Assembly (NCBI GenBank): GCA_023375785.1
Contig: SZWC01000099.1
Coordinates: forward strand, 510,702 to 574,701
Source of the DNA: Penium margaritaceum
Lineage: Eukaryota; Streptophyta; Zygnematophyceae; Desmidiales; Peniaceae
Length of the DNA: 64,000 nucleotides
Reading direction: 5' to 3'
Below the pieces are notes generated by a model. The model had not been told where the DNA came from, did no database searches, and worked only from the letters and a program-made list of their open reading frames with translations. Made by a program: the position numbers and the translations under genes. Of this stretch, positions 37,461 to 52,180 are shown piece by piece. The number at the start of each line of letters is the position of its first letter. Position 1 is the first letter of the stretch.

Positions 37461-40400
37461 ATCCAAGTGACTTTTACTTCTAATGATCATAACACAAGTC
37501 AGCTACAGTCAGAGTCTCCAATCACAATGCACCTCTAATGTGCATGACCTTGCAGGTATAAACAATGTAAAAAACCGGTTGCTTGGCACGGCTATTGTGC
37601 GCAATGCCTTGACAGAGTTGGCATGTGCCACTGACCATGACCACAAAGTTTACCAAGTACCTTAAACGGAAATGAATCATAAAACGCGTCAGCCACGGTC
37701 AGAGTGTCCAATCACAGTGCACATCTAATTTGCATGACCTTGCAGGTATAAACAAGGAAAAAAACCGGTGTCTTGGCACGGCTATTGTGCGCAATGCCTT
37801 GTCAAAATTGGCATGTGCCCCTGACCATGACCAAAAAGTCTACCAAGTGACTTTAACTTCTACAAATCGTAGGACGAGTCAGCCACAGTCAGAGTGCCCA
37901 ATCACAGTGCACATCTAGTATGTATGACCTTGCAGGAATAAACAAGGAAAAAACCGGTGGCTTGGGACGGCTATTGTGCGCAATGCCTTGACAAAGTTGG
38001 CATGTGCCACTTACAATGAACACAAAGTTTACCAAGTACCTTAAACGGCTTTGAATCATAACACGAGTCAGCCACGGTCGGAGTCTCAAATCACAGTGCA
38101 GATGAACTAGGCATGATCGTGTAGGTGCAAACAAGGTAGAATACGGGTGGCTCAGTTTGGCTATTGTGCGCAATGCCTTTACAAAGTTGGCATGTGCCAT
38201 TGACCTTGACCACAAAGATATCCAAGTGAATTTCACTTCTATTGATCATAACACGAGTCAGCCGCGGTCAGAGTGTCCAATCACAGTGCAGATGTACTAG
38301 GCATGATCTTGCAGGTTAAAAAAAGGTAGAATACTGGTGCCTCGGTGTGGCTATTGTACGCAATGCCTTGACAAAGTTGGCATGTGTCACTGACCATGAC
38401 TACAAAGTTTCCCAAGTGACTCTAACCTCTACGAATCGTAACACGAGTCAGCCACGATCAGAGTGCCCAATCACAGCGTACATCTAATATGCATGACCTT
38501 GCACGTATGAACAAGGTAAAATACCGGTGGCTTGGCACAGCTATTGTGCGCAATGTCTTGACAAAGTTGGCATGTGCCACTGCCATGAACACAAAGTTTA
38601 CCAAGTACATTAAATGGCTACGAATCATAACACGACTCAGCCACAGTCATAGTGTCCAATTTTAGTGCAGGTGTACTTGATATGACCTTTCAGGTCCAAA
38701 CAAGGTAGAATACTGGTAGATCGGTGTGCCTATTGTGGGCAATGCCTTGACAAAGGTGGCATGTGCCACTGTCCATGACAACAAAGTTTACCAAATGACC
38801 TTAACTTCTACGAATCATAACACGAGTCAGCCACAATCAGAGTGTCCAATCACAGTTCAGATGTACTAGGCATCATCTTGAAGGTGCAAACAAGGTAGAA
38901 TACTCGTGGCTCGGTGTGGCTATTGTGCACAATGCTTTGACAAAGTTGGCACGTGCCACTGACCATGACCACAAATGTATCCAAGTGACTTTTACTTCTA
39001 TTGATCATAACTTGAGTCAGCCATGGTCAGAGTGTCCAATCACAGTGCAGATGTATTAGGCATGATCTTACAGGTGCAAAAAATGTATAATACCGGTGGC
39101 TCGGTGTGGCTATTGTGCGCAATGCCTTGACAAAGTTGGCATGTGTTACTGCCCATGACCACCAAGTTTACCAAGTACATTAAACGGCCATGAATCATAA
39201 CACGAGGAAGCCAGAGTCAGAGTTTCCAATCACAGTGCAGATATACTGGGCATGACCTTGCACGTATAAACAAGGTAAAAACCGGTGGCCCGGTGTGGCT
39301 ATTGATCGTAACACGAGTCAGCCACGATCAGAGTGTCCAATAACAGTGCACATCTAATATGCAGGACCTCGTAGGTACAAACAAGGTAGAAAACCGGTGC
39401 CTTGGCACGGCTATTGTGTGTAATGCCTTGACAAAGTTGGCATGTGCCACTGACCTTGACCACAAAGGTTACCAAGTACCTTAAACAACTATGAATCATA
39501 ACACGAGTCAGCCACCGTCAGAGTGTCCAATCATAGTGCATATATAATATGCATAACCTTGCAGGTATAAACAGGGGAAAAAAACCGGGGTCTTGGCACG
39601 ACTAGTGTGCGCAATGCCTTGACAAAGCTGGCATGTGCCACTGACCATGACCAAAATGTTTACAGAGTGACTTTAACTTCTACGAATCGTCACACGTGTC
39701 AGCCACGGTCAGAGTACCCAATCACAGTGCACATGTACTAGGCATGATCTTGCTGGTGAAAACAAGGTAGCATACTGGTGGCTTGGTGTGGCTATTGTGC
39801 GTAATGCCTTGACAAAGTTGGCATGTGCCACTGACCATGACCACAAAGTTTACCAAGTATCTTAAACGGCTATGAATCATAACACGAGTCAGCCACGGTC
39901 AGATTGTCCAATCACAGTGCCGATGTACTAGGCATGATCTTGCAGGTATAAACAAGGTAGAATACTGGTGGCTCGGTGTGGCCATTGTGCGCAATGCCTT
40001 GACAAAGTTGGCATGTGCTCTTGACCATGACCAAAAATGTTACCAAGTGACTTTTACTTATATTGATCATAACATGAGTCAGCCACGGTCAGAGTGTCCA
40101 ATCACAGTGCAAATTTACTAGGCATGAGTTTGCAGGTACAAACAAGGTGGAATACTGGTGGCTCGGTGTGGCTATTGTGCGCAATGCCTTGACAAAGTTG
40201 GCATGTGCCATTGACCATGACCACGAATTTATCAAAGTGACTTTTACTTCTATTGATCAGAACACGAGTCAGCCATGGTCACCATGTCCAATCACAGTGC
40301 AGATGTACTATGCATGATCTTGCATGTACAAACAAGGTAAATACTGGTGGCTCAGTTTGGCTATTGTGTGCAATGCCTTGACAAAGTTGACATGTGACAC

Positions 40401-43400
40401 TGACCATGACCACAAAGTTTACCAAGTGACATTAACTTTTAGGAATCATAACACGAGTTAGCCACGGTCAGAGTATCCAATCAAAGTGCATATATACTGG
40501 ACATGACCTTGCACGTATAAACAAGATAGAATACTAGTGGCTCACTGTGGATATTGTGCGCAATGCCTTGACAAAGTTGGCATGTGCCACTGACCATGAC
40601 TACAAATGTATCCAAGTGACTTTTAATTCTATTGATCATAACACGAGTCAACCATCATCATAGTGTGCAGTCACAGTGCAGATGTACTACGCCTGATCTT
40701 GCAGGTTCAAACAAGGTAGAAAACAGGTGGCTCGGTGTGGCTATTGTGCGCAATGTCTTGACAAAGTTGGCATGTGCCACTGACCATGACCACAAAGTTT
40801 ACCAAGTGACTTTAACTTATACGAATCGTAACATGCGTCAGCCACGGTGAGAGTGCCCAATCACATCGCACATCTAATATGCATGACCTTGCAGGTATAA
40901 ACAAGGTAAAAAACTGGTGGCTTGGCACGACTATTGTGCGCAATGCCTTGACAAAGTTTGCATATGCCACTGACCATGACCACAACGTTTACCAAGTACC
41001 TTAAACAGCTAAGAATCATAAAACGAGTCAGCCACGGTCAGAGTGTCCAATCAAAGTGCAGATTCACTGGGTATGAACTTACAGGTATAAACATGGTAGA
41101 ATACTGGTGGCAATGTGTGGCTATTGTGCGCAATGCCTTGACAAAGTTGGCATGTGCCACTGACCATGAACACAAAGTTTACCAAGTGACTTTAACGTCT
41201 ACGAACCGTAACACGAGTCAGCCACGGTCAGAGTGTCCAATAATAGTGCTGATTTACTATGCATGATCTTCCGGTATAAACAAGGTCGAATACTTGTGGC
41301 TCAGTGTGGCTATTGAGCGGAATGCCTTGACAAAGTTGGCACGTACCACTGACCATGACCACAAAGTCTACCAAGTACCTTACACGGCTATGAATCATAA
41401 CACGAGTCACCCACGGTCATAGTGTCCAGTCACAGTGCAGATATAAAGGGCATGCCCTTGCAGGTATAAACAAGGTAGAACACTGGTGGCTTAGTGTGGC
41501 TATTGTGCGCAACGCCTGAACAAAGTTGGCATGTGCCACTGATTATGACCAAAAATGTTACCAAGTGACTTTTACTTATATTGATCATAACACGAGCCAG
41601 CCACGGTCAGAGTGTCCAATCACAGTGCAGATGTACTAGGCATGATCGTGCAGGTACAACCAAGGTAGAATATTGGTGGCTCGATGTGGCTATTGTGCGC
41701 AATTCCTTAACAAAGTTGGCATGTGCCACTGACCATGACCACACATGTATCCAAGTGACTTTTAGTTCTATCGATCATAACACAAGTCAGCCATGGTCAG
41801 AGTGTCCAATCACAGTGCAGATATACTGGGCATGATCTTATAGGTACAAACAAGGTAGAATACTAGTGGCTCGATGTGGCTATTGTGCACAATGCCTTGA
41901 CAAAGTTGGCATGTCCCACTGACCATGACCACAAATGTATCCAAGTGACTTTTACTTATATTCATCATAACACAAGTCAGCCACGGTCAGAGTGTCCAAT
42001 CACAGTGCAGATATACTGGACATGATCTTGCAGGTACAAACAAGGTAGAGAACTGGTGGCTCGGAGTGGCTATTATGCGCAATGCCTTGACAAAGTTGGC
42101 ATGTGCCACTGACAATGACCACCGAGTTTACCAAGTGAGTTTAACTTCTACAAATCGTAACACAAGTCAGCCACAGTCAGAGTGCCCAATCATAGTGCAC
42201 ATATAATATGCATAACCTTGCAGGTATAAACAAGGTAAAAATCCGGTGGCTTGGCACAGCTATTGTGCGCAATGCCTTGACAAAGTTGGCATGTGCCACT
42301 GACCATGACCACAAAGTTTACCAAGTACCTTAAACGGCTATGAATCATAACACGAGTCAGCCAAGGTCAGGGTGTCCAGTCACAGTGCAGATATAATGGG
42401 CATGACCTTGCAGGTATAAACAAGGTAGAATACTGGTGGCTCGGTGTGGCTATTGTGCGCAATGCCTTGACAAAGTTGGCATGTGCCACTGACCATGACC
42501 ACAAATGTATCCAATGGACTTTTAATTCTATTGATCGTAACACGAGTCAGCCACGGTCAGAATGTCCAATCACAGTGCAGTCGTACTAGCCGTGATCTTG
42601 CAGGTGCAAACAAGGGAGAATACTCGTGGCTTGGTGTGGCATTTGTACGCAATGCATTGACAAAGTTGGCATGTGCTACTGACCCTGACAAAAAACTTTA
42701 CCAAGTGACTTTAACTTTTATGAATCGTAACAAAAGTTAGCCACGGTCAGAGTGTCCAATCACAGCGTACATCTAATATGCATGACCTTGCAGCTGCAAA
42801 CAAGGTACAATACCGGTGGCTCGGTGTGGCTCATGTGCGCAATGCCTTGACAAAGTTGGCATGTGCCACTGACCATGACCACAAAGTTTACCAAGTACCT
42901 TAAACGACTATGCATTATAACACGAGTCAGCCATGATCAGCGTGTCCAATCATAGTGCACATGTACTGGACATGACATTGCAGGTATAAACAAGGTAGAA
43001 TACTTGTGTCTTGGTGTGAATATTGTGCGCAGTGCCTTGACAAAGTTGGCAGTTGCCACTGACCATGACCAGAAATGTATCCAAGTCACTTTTACTTCTA
43101 TTGATCACAACAGGAGTCAGCCACGGTCAGAGTGTCCAATCACAGTGTAGGTGTACTAGGCATGATCTTCTAGGTTCAAACAAGGTAGACTACTGGTGGC
43201 TCGGTGTGGCTATTCTGCGCAATGCCTTGACAAAGGTGGCATGTGCCACTGACCATGACCACAAAGTTTACCAAGTGACTTTAACTTATACGAATCATTA
43301 CACGAGTCAGCCACAGTCAGAGTGTCCAATCACAGTGCAGATATACTGGGCATGATATTGCAGGTACAAACAAGGTAGAATACTGGTGGCTCAGTGTGGC

Positions 43401-45758
43401 TATTGTGCGCAATGCCTCGACAAAGTTTGCATGTGCCACTGACCATGACCACTAATGTATCCAAGTGACTTTTACTTCTATTGATCATAACACGAGTCAG
43501 CAACGGTCAGAGTGTCCAATCACAGTGCAGATGTACTTGGCATGATCTTGCAGGTACAAACACGGTAGAATACTGGTGTCTTGGCACGGCTTTTGTGCAC
43601 AATGCCTTGACAAAGTTGGTATGTGCCACAGACCATGACCACAAATGTATCCAGGTGACTTTTACTTCTATTTATCGTAACACGAGTCAGCCACGGTCAG
43701 AGTGTCCAATCACAGTGCAGATATACTGGGCATGATGTTGCAGGTACAAAAAAGGTAGAATTCTGGTGGCTCGGTGTGGTATTGTGCGCAATGCCTTGAC
43801 AAAGTTGGCATGTGCCACTGATCATGACCACAAATGTATCCAAGTGGCTCTTACTTCTATTGATCATAACACGAGTCAGCCACGGTCAGAGTGTCCAATC
43901 ACAGTGCAAATGTACTAGGCATGATCTTGCAGGTGCAAACAAGGTACAATACTGGTGGCTTGGTGTGGCTATTGTGTGCAATGCCTTGACAAAGTTGGCA
44001 TGTGCCACTGACCATGACCACAAAGTTTACCAGGTACCTTAAATGGTTATGAATCATAACACGAGTCAGCCACGGTCAGAGTGTCCAATCACAGTGGAGA
44101 TTTACTAGGCATGATCTTGCAGGTTTAAAGAAGGTACAATACTGGTGGCTCGGTGTGGCTATTGTGTGCAATGCCTTGAAAAAGTTGGCATGTGCCACTG
44201 ACCATGACCACAAATTTATCCAAGTGACTTTTACCTCTATTAATCATAACACGAGTCAGCCACGGTCAGAGATTCCAATCACAGTGCACATGTACTAGGC
44301 ATGACCTTGCAGGATCAAACAAGGTAGAATATTGGTGGCTCGGTGTGGCTATTATGTGCAATGCCTTGAAAAAGTATGCATGTGCCACTGACCATGACCA
44401 CAAATGTATCCAAGTGACCTTTACCTCTATTGATCATCAAACGAGTCAACCACGGTTAGAGTGTTAAATCACAGCGCATATGTACTAGGCATGATCTTGC
44501 AGGTTCAAACAAGGTAGAATACTGGTAGCTCGGTGTGGTTATTGTGCGCAATACCTTGACAAAGTTGGCATATGCCACTGACCATGACCACAAGGATTAC
44601 CAAGTGATTTTAACTTCTACGAATCATAACACGAGTCAGCCACAGTCAGAGTGTCCAATCACAGTGCAGATATGCTGGATATGATCTTGCAGGCACAAAC
44701 AAGGTAGAATACTGGTGGTTCGGTGTGGCTATAGTGCGCAATGCCTTGACAAGATTCGCATGTGCCACTGACCATGACCACAAATGTATCCAAGTGACTT
44801 TTACTTCTATTGATCCTAACACGAGTCAGCCATGGTCAGAGTGTCCAATCACAGTGCAGATGTACTAGGCATGATCTTGCAGGTACAAACAAAGTAGAAT
44901 ACTGGTGGCTTGGTGTGGCTATTGTGCGCAATGCCTTGACAAGGTTGGCATGTGCCACTGACCATGACCACAAATGTATTCAAATGAATTTACTTCTATT
45001 CATCATAGAACAATTCAGATACAGTCAGAGTGTCCACTAAGAGTGCAACTTTGCTAAGCATGATCTTGCAAGAGTAAACAAGGTACAATACTGGTGGCTC
45101 GGTGTGGCTATTGTGCGCAATCCCTTGACAAAGTTGGCATGTGGCACTGACCATGACCACAAAGTTTACCAAGTACCTTAAATGGCTATGAATCATAACA
45201 CGAGTCAGCCACTGTCAGAGTGTCCAGTCACAGTGGAGATATACTTGGCATGACCTTGCAGGTATATAGAAGGTAGAATACTGGTGGCTCGGTGTGGCTA
45301 TTGTGCGCAATGCCTTGACAAGGATTGCATGTTCCACTGACCATGACCACAAATGTATCTAAGTGACTTTTACTTCTATTGATCATAACATGAGTCAGCC
45401 TCAGTCACAGTGTCCAATCACAGTGCAGATGTACTAGGCATGATTGTGCATGTGCAAAGAAGGTAGAATACTGGTGGCTCGGTGTGGCTACTGTGCGCAA
45501 TACCTTGACAAAGTTTGCATGTGCCACTGTCCATGACCACAAATGTATCCAAGTGACTTTTACATCTATTGATCACAACACGAGTCAGCCACGGTCAGAG
45601 TGTCCAATCAAAGTGCAGATGTACTAGGCATGTTATTGCAGGTACAAACAAGATACAATACTGGTGGCATGGTAGGGCTTTTGTGCGCAATGCCTTGACA
45701 AAGTTGGCATGTGCCACTGACCATGACCACAAATCTTTCATAGTGACTTATACTTCTA

Positions 45759-46230
45759 TTGGTCATAACACGAGTCAGCCACGGTCAGAGTGTCCAATCA
45801 CAGTGCAGATATACTGGGCATGACCTTGCAAGTACAAACAAGGTAGAATATGGGTGGCTCGGTGTGAGTATTGTGCGCAATGCCTTGACACAGTTGGCAT
45901 GCGCCACTGACCATGATTACAAATGTATCCAAGTGACTTTTACTTCTATTGATCATAACACGAGTCAGCCACGGTCGTAGTGTCCAATCCCAGTGCAGAC
46001 GAACTAGCCATGATCTTGCAGGTATAAACAAGGAAGAATACTGGTGGCTCGGTGTGGCTTTTGTGCGCAATGCCTTGACAAAGTTGGCATGTGCCACTGA
46101 CCATGACCACAAAGTTTACCCAGCGACTTTAACTTCTACGAATCATAACACGAGTCAGCCACGGTCAGAATGTCCAATCACAGCGTACATCTAATATGCA
46201 TGACATTGCAGGTGAAAACAAGGTACACTA
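45759..46230 (+). repeat. Block copied at a distance of 2470 bp (13 monomers), first copy
   Basis: A run of monomers with CCTTGCAAGTACAAACAAGG, GGTGTGAGTATTG, CACGGTCGTAGTGTCC and ACGAACTAGCCATGATC repeats at 48229-48700. The step is 2470 bp, or 13 x 190. It is a local higher-order repeat. Confidence 0.8.
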
Positions 46231-49200
46231 GCGGTGGCTCGGTGTGGCTATTGTGCACAATGCCTTGACAAAGTTGGCATGTGCCACTGACCATGACCAC
46301 AAATGTATCCAAGTGACTTTTACTTCTATTGATCATACCACGAGTCAGCCACGGTCAGAGTGTCCAATCACAGTGTAGATATACTGGGCATGATCTTGCA
46401 GGTACAAACAAGGTAGAATACTGGTGACTCAGTGTGGCTATTGTGCGCAATGCCTCGACAAAGTTTGCATGTGCCACTGACCATGACCACAAATGTATCC
46501 AAGTGACTTTTACTTCTATTGATCATAACACGGATCAGCCACGGTCAGAGTGTGCAGTGACAATGCATATGTACTGGGCATGATCTTACAGGTACAAAGA
46601 AGGTAGAATACTGGTGGCTTGGCACGGCTACTGTGCACAATGCCTTGACAAGGTTGGCATATACTACTGACCATGACCACAAATGTATCCAAGTGACTTT
46701 TACTTATATTGGTGATAACACAAGTCAGCCATGGTCAGAGTGTCCAATCACAGTGCATATATACTGGGCATGATCTTGCTGGTACAAACAAGGTAGAATA
46801 CTGGTGGCTCAGTGTGGCTATTTTGCGCAATGCCTCGACAAAGTGTGCATGTGTCACTGACCATGACCACAAATGTATCCAAGTGACTTTTACTTCTATT
46901 GATCATAACACGGGTCAGCCACGATCAGAGTGTCCAATCACACTGCAGATGTACTGGGCAGGATCTTGCAGGTACAAACAAGGTAGAATACTGGTGGCTT
47001 GGCACGGCTATTGTGCACAATGCCTAGACAAAGTTGGCATGTGCCACTGACCATGACCACAAATGTATCCAAGTGACCTTTACTTATATTGGTCATAACA
47101 CGAGTCAGCCACGGTTAGAGTGTCCAATCACAGTGCATATATACTGGGCATGACCTTACAGGTACAAAGAAGGTAGAATACTGGTGGCTCGGTGTGGCTA
47201 TTATACGCAATGCCTTGACAAAGTTGGCATGTGCCACTGACCATGACCGCAAATGTATCCAAGTGATTCTTACCTCTATTGATCATAACACAAGTCAGCC
47301 ACGGTCAGAGATTCCAATCACAGTGTAGATGTACTAGGCATGACCTTGCAGGTTCAAACAAGGTAGAATATTGGTGGCTCGGTGTGGCTATTATGTGCAA
47401 TGCCTTGAAAAAGTTGGCATGTGCCATTGACCATGACCACAAATGTATCCAAGTGACTTTTACCTCTATTGATCATCAAACGAGTCAGCCACGGTTAGAG
47501 TGTCCAATCACAGCGCATATGTGCTAGGCATGATCTTGCATGTTCAAACAAGGTAGAATACTGGTAGCTCGGTGTGGTTCGTGTGCGCAATACATTGACA
47601 AAGTTGGCATGTGCCACTGACCATGACCACAAAGATTACCAAGTGACTTTCAGTTCTACGAATCATAACACGAGTCAGCCATAGTCAGAGTGTCCAATCA
47701 CAGTGCAGATATGCTTGGTATGATCTTGTAGGTACAAACAAGGTAGAATACAGGTGGTTCGGTGTGGCTATTGTGCGCAATGCCTTGACAAAGTTGGCAT
47801 GTGCCACTGACCATGACCACAAAGTTTACCAAGTACCTTAAATGGCTACGAATCATAACACGAGTCAGCCACTGTCAGAGTGTCCAGTCACAGTGCAGAT
47901 ATACTTGGCATGACCTTGCAGGTATATAGAAGGTAGAATACTGGTGGCTCAGTGTGGCTATTGTGCGCAATGCCTTGACAAAGATGGCATGTGCCACTGA
48001 CCATGACCACAAATGTATCCAAGTGACTTTTACTTCTATTGATCATAACATGAGTCAGCCTCACGCACAGTGTCCAATCAAAGTGCAGATGTACTAGGCA
48101 TGTTATTGCAGGTACAAACAAGATACAATACTGGTGGCGTGGTAGGGCTATTGTGCGCAATGCCTTGACAAAGTTGGCATGTGCCACTGACCATGACCAC
48201 AACTCTTTCCAAGTGACTTTTATTTCTATTGGTCATAACACGAGTCAGCCACGGTCAGAGTGTCCAATCACAGTGCAGATATACTGGGCATGACCTTGCA
48301 AGTACAAACAAGGTAGAATACGGGTGGCTCGGTGTGAGTATTGTGCGCAATGCCTTGATAGAGTTGGCATGTGCCACTGACCATGATTACAAATGTATCC
48401 AAGTGACTTTTACTTCTATTGATCATAACACGAGTCAGCCACGGTCGTAGTGTCCAATCACAGTGCAGACGAACTAGCCATGATCTTGCAGGTATAAACA
48501 AGGAAGAATACTGGTGGCTCTGTCTGGCTTTTGTGCGCAATGCCTTGACAAAGTTGGCATGTGCCACTGACCATGACCACAAAGTTTACCAAGCGACTTT
48601 AACTTCTACGAATTGTAACACGAGTCAGCCACGGTCAGAATTTCCAATCACAGCGTACATCTAATATGCATGACATTGCAGGTGCAAGAAAGGTACAATA
48701 GCGGTGGCTCGGTGTGGCTATTGTGCACAATGCCTTGACAAAGTTGGCATGTGCCACTGACCATGACCAGAGAGTTTACCAAGTACCTTAAATGGCTATG
48801 AATCATAACACGAGTGAGCCACGTCAGCGTGTCCAATCACAGTGGAGATGTACTAAGCATGACCATGTAGGTGTAGGCAAGGTAGAATACTGGTGGCTCA
48901 GTGTGGCTATTGTGCGCAATGCCTTGACAAAGTTGGCATGTGCCACTGACCAAGACCACAAATGTATCCAAGTGACTTTTCCTTCTATTGATCATACCAC
49001 GAGTCAGCCACGGTCAGAGTGTCCAATCACAGTGCAGATGTACCAGGCATGATATTCGGGTTCAAACAAGGTAGAATACTGGTGGCTTGGTGTGCCTATT
49101 GTGCGCAATGCCTTGACAAAGATGGCATGTGCCAGTGACCAAGACCACAAAAGTTTCCAAGTGACTTTAACTTATACGAATCATAACACGAGTCAGCCAC

Positions 49201-51800
49201 GGTCAGAGTGTCCAATCACAGTGTAGAAATACTGGGCATGATCTTGCAGGTACAACCAAGGTAGAATACAGGTAGCTAAGTGTGGCTATTGTGCGCAATG
49301 CCTCAAAAAATTTTGCATGTGCCACTGACCATGACCACAAATGTATCCAAGTGACTTTTTATTCTATTGATCATAACACGGGTCAGCCACGGTCAGAGTG
49401 TGAAATCAAAGTGCAGATGTACTGGGCATGGTCTTACAGGTACAAACAAGGTAGAATACTGGTGGCTTGGCATGGCTATTGTGCACAATGCCTTGACAAG
49501 GTTGGCATGTACCACTGACCATGACCACAAATGTATCCAAGTGAAATTTACTTATATTGGTCATAACACAAGTCAGCCATGGTCAGAGTGTCCAATCACA
49601 TTGCATATATATTGGGCATGATCTTCCTGGTACAAACAAGGTAGAATACTGGTGGCTCAGTGTGGGTATTTTGCGCAATGCCTCGACAAAGTTTTCATGT
49701 GTCACTGACCATGACCACAAATGTATCCAAGTGACTTTTACTTCTATTGATCATAACACGGGTCAGCCACGATCAGAGTGTCCAGTCACAGCGCAGATGT
49801 ACTTGGCATGATCTTGCAGGTACAAACAAGGTAGAATACTGGTGCCTTGGCACGGCTATTGTGCACAATGCCTTGACAAAGTTGGCATGTGCCACTGACC
49901 ATGACCACAAATGTATCCAAGTGACTTTTACTTATATTGGTCATAACACGAGTCAGCCACAGTTAGAGTGTCCAATCACAGTGCAGATATACTGGGCATG
50001 ACCTTACAGGTACAAACAAGGTAGAATACTGGTGGCTCGGTGTGGCTATTATACGCAATGCCTTGACAAAGTTGGCATGTGTCACTGACCATGACCACAA
50101 ATGTATAAAAGTGACTTTTACTTCTATTGATCAAAATACAAGTCAGCCACGGTCAGAGTGTCCAATCACAGTGTAGATGTACTAGACATGATCTTGTAGT
50201 TTAAATAAAGGCAGAATACTAGTTGCTCTGTGTGGCTTCTGTGCGCAATGCCTTGAAAAAGTTGGCATGTGCCACTGATCATGACCACAAATGTATCCAA
50301 GTGACTTTTACTTCTATTGATCATAACACGAGTCTGCCACGGTCATAGTGTCCAATCACAGTGCAGATATACTGGGCATGACCTTACAGGTGTAAACAAT
50401 GTAGAATACTTGTGGCTCGGTGTGGCTATTGCATGCAATGCCTTGGTAAAGTTGGCATGTGCCACTGACCATTCCCCCAAATGTATCCAGGTGACTTTTA
50501 CTTCTATTGATCGTAACACGAGTCAGCCACGGTCAGAGTGTCCAATCATAGTGCAGATATACTAGGCATGATCTCGTAGGTATAAACAAGGTAGAATACT
50601 GGTGGCTCGGTGTGGCTATTGTACGCAATGCCTAGACAAAGTTGGCATTTGACACTGACCATGACCGCAAATGTATCCAAGTGACTCTTACCTCTATTGA
50701 TCATAACACGAGTCTGGCACGGTCAGAGTGTCCAATCACTGTGCAGATGTACGAGGCATGATCTTACAGGTACAAACAAGGTACAATGCTGGTGGCTCGG
50801 TGTGGCTATTGTGCGCAATTCCTTTACAAATTTGGCATGTGCCACTGACCATGACCACAAAGTTTACGAAGTACCTTAATCGGCTATGAATCATAACACA
50901 AGTCAGCCACGGTCAGAGTGTCCAATCACAGTGCAGATGTACTACGCATGATCTTGCATGTGCAAAGAAGGTACAATACTGGTGGCTTGGTGTGGCTATT
51001 ATGTGCAATGCCTTGACAAAGTTGGCATGTACCACTGACCATGACCACAAATGTACCCAAATGACTTTTACTTCTATTGATCATAACACGAGTCAGCCAC
51101 GGTTAGGGTTTCCAATCACAATGTAGATGTACTAGGCATGACCTTGCAGGTGCAAACAAGGTAGAATACGGGTTGCTCGGTGTGGCTATTGTGCGCAATG
51201 CCTTGACAAAGGTGGCATGTGCCACTGACCATGACCAGAAATGTATCCAAGTGACTTTTACTTCTATTGATCATAACACGAGTCATCCACGGTCAGGGTG
51301 TCCAATCACATTGCAGATATACTGGGCATGACCTTGCATGTATAAACAAGGTAGAATGTTGGTGGCTCGGTGTGGCTATTATGCTCAATGCCTTGACAAA
51401 GTTGGCATGTGCCACTGAACATGACCATAAATGTCTCCAACTGAAATTCACTTCTATTGATCATAATACGAGTCAGCCATGGTCAGAGTGTCCGATCACA
51501 GTGCATACGTACTAGGCATGACCTTGCACGTTCAAACATGTACCACTGACCATGACCACAAAGTTTACCAAGTACCTTAAACGGCTATGAATCATAACAC
51601 GAGTCAGCCTCAGTCAGAGTGTCCAATCACAGCGCACATCTAATACGCATGACCTTGCAGGTACAAACGAGGTAAAAAACCGGTGGCTTGGCACGACTAT
51701 TGTGCGCAATGCCTTGACAAAGTTGGCATGTGCCACTGACTATGACCACAAAGTTTACCAAGTACGTTAAACGGCTATGAATCATAACACGAGTCAGCCA

Positions 51801-52180
51801 CGGTCAGAGTGTCCAGTCACATTGCAGATATACTGGACATGACCTTACAGGTATAAACAAGGTAGAATACTGGTGGCTCGGTGTGGCTATTGTGCGCAAC
51901 GCCTTGACAAAGTTGGCATGTGCCACTGACCATGACCACATATGTATCCAAGTGACTTTTACTTCTATTGATCATAACACGAGTCAGCCACGGTCAGAGT
52001 GTCCAATCACAGTGCAGATATACTGGACATGACCTTACAGGTATAAACAAGGTAGAATACTGGTGGCTCGGTGTGGCTATTGTGCGCAACGCCTTGACAA
52101 AGTTGGCATGTGCCACTGACCATGACCACATATGTATCCAAGTGACTTTTACTTCTATTGATCATAACACGAGTCAGCCA
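51801..52180 (+). repeat. Recent monomer doubling at the array edge
   Basis: Units 51801-51990 and 51991-52180 differ at about two bases and share GACCACATATGTATCC and GCGCAACGCC. They are the last full monomers before the array ends. Confidence 0.85.
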
